Below, piece after piece: positions 63,243 through 64,000 of a stretch of 64,000 bases of DNA. The stretch's first letter is position 1; each line of letters begins with the position of its first letter. This DNA comes from Bradyrhizobium sp. G127 (lineage in GTDB: Bacteria; Pseudomonadota; Alphaproteobacteria; Rhizobiales; Xanthobacteraceae), in NCBI RefSeq assembly GCF_021502575.1, contig NZ_JAKFGN010000001.1, positions 1,426,001 through 1,490,000 of the forward strand, in the 5' to 3' direction. The notes beneath the pieces are model-generated. The model was not told the origin of the DNA, ran no database searches, and saw only the letters and a list, made by a program, of their open reading frames with translations. Position numbers and translations under genes: made by a program.

Positions 63243-64000
63243 ATGACGCGTGGAGTGAGTTTGTTCGTCGTCGGCTCCTGTGTCCTTGTCGCGCTGGCGG
63301 GTTGCGGACGTGGTTTTATGACCGCGGAACGCGAACCATGGCGGGCCGAGGCGGAGAAGGCGTGCCTGAAATCCGGTGCGGTCAAGGAGACCGTTGGCCT
63401 CGTCCGTATCGATCCGATTTCGGGGCCGGGCGCCTGCGGCGCTGAATTCCCGTTGAAGGTCGCAGCCCTCGGCGAGCCCATGAGCAGTCTTGGCTATGCG
63501 GATGATCTGCGTCCGCCGGGCAGCATCGGCAATCAACCGCGCTGGCCGGTGTCGCAGCCATCCTATCAGCAGCCATCGTACTCGTCGCAGTCTCCGGCTT
63601 ATCCGTCGTCGCAGCCCTATCAGGCGTCGCGCCCGTCGCCGTATCCGTCGCAGTCCGGCGCGCCGATGCCGCTGAACGCGCCGGGCGTCGCGCCGCCCGA
63701 CGAAGAGGACATCGAGGCCGCATCCGATACGACATCCCCGCCAATGAATCGCGCGCCGCAATCGCGTGCGCCCTATGCTGCGCAGCCTTATTCCACGAGC
63801 CAGCCCTACACACCGCCGCGTCTCGGCCCCGCGCAGGGATCTCCGGTCAACAGGTTCGGGCCGGTTGCCCTCAAGCCGACCGCGACGCTGGCGTGTCCGA
63901 TTGTCTCCGCGCTGGATCGCTGGCTGGCTGAATCCGTGCAACCCGCCGCGCAACGCTGGTTCGGTTCGCCGGTCGCCGAGATCAAGCAGATTTCGGCTTA
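63243..64000 (+). CDS. extensin-like lipoprotein (partial, cut by window end)
   Basis: At least 252 codons, open at the right edge. N-terminus has a lipoprotein signal (VLVALAGCGRG). AEKACLKSGAVKETVGLVRI and PISGPGACGAEFPLKV open the conserved part; a Ser/Pro/Tyr/Gln-rich spacer (SQPSYQQPSYSSQSPAYPSS) follows; LACPIVSALDRWLAESVQPA and the residues to ISA match the start of the extensin-like C-terminal domain, whose end lies outside the window. Role unknown; likely outer-envelope. Confidence 0.85.
   Translation, partial: MTRGVSLFVVGSCVLVALAGCGRGFMTAEREPWRAEAEKACLKSGAVKETVGLVRIDPISGPGACGAEFPLKVAALGEPMSSLGYADDLRPPGSIGNQPRWPVSQPSYQQPSYSSQSPAYPSSQPYQASRPSPYPSQSGAPMPLNAPGVAPPDEEDIEAASDTTSPPMNRAPQSRAPYAAQPYSTSQPYTPPRLGPAQGSPVNRFGPVALKPTATLACPIVSALDRWLAESVQPAAQRWFGSPVAEIKQISA

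Overview
This window looks like chromosome from an alphaproteobacterium of the Bradyrhizobium/Afipia/Rhodopseudomonas group (Nitrobacteraceae). The evidence is the high G+C coding sequence, Irr-type iron control elements (TTTAGAA-N3-TTCTAAA) in front of bfd and bfr, a thiO-S-G-E-C operon behind a TPP riboswitch, several class III cyclases, an extensin-like protein, and many short palindromic intergenic repeats typical of this family. The genus is an inference. No rRNA, tRNA, CRISPR array, transposase or prophage was seen.

Left part (1-11 kb): an organic-acid uptake and activation locus. It holds a tripartite tricarboxylate transporter (tctC-tctB-tctA), an oxalate/formate-antiporter-type MFS permease, a succinyl-CoA-synthetase-type ligase pair (sucC/sucD-like), a twin-CBS protein, a PanE-like reductase and a fumarylacetoacetate-hydrolase-family enzyme. 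Four copies of a 17-bp near-palindrome (TGGYATA-N3-TATRCCA-like) lie upstream of the four transcription units, so the locus reads as one regulon of an unseen, probably GntR-type regulator. A decayed remnant of a second MFS gene, with its leader and operator, sits in front of tctC.

Middle part (11-42 kb): mostly single genes and short operons. These include a thiol peroxidase-type GPx, a membrane cyclase with a c-type-heme sensor domain, a cyclase fused to an alpha/beta hydrolase, a MoxR ATPase facing a VWA protein across two large tandem palindromes, two sulfurtransferases, an L,D-transpeptidase, a marR-DUF1398 operon with a clear operator, ettA followed by two tandem MarR-like genes, an HxlR regulator divergent from an acyl-CoA-dehydrogenase-like flavoenzyme, tam, a lytic transglycosylase, and two glycine-zipper paralogues.

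Right part (42-64 kb): iron storage (bfd, bfr), a three-gene operon encoding a Cys-rich exported protein, a TerB-like/COQ4-like protein and a DUF1275 membrane protein, then small exported proteins and an AT-rich two-gene islet (HEPN-like protein and 2-TM protein). The thiamine operon with its promoter, riboswitch and terminator follows. The window ends with a GT-C-like membrane protein, an SLT lysozyme-like protein, DUF4403, a FecR-domain protein with a collagen-like tail, an ETHE1-like dioxygenase fused to rhodanese, a 27-aa membrane peptide and an extensin-like lipoprotein cut by the window end.

Dispersed repeats fill many intergenic gaps. One is a ~120-bp element with ~25-bp terminal inverted repeats, and repeat DNA supplies the 3' coding end of at least two genes.
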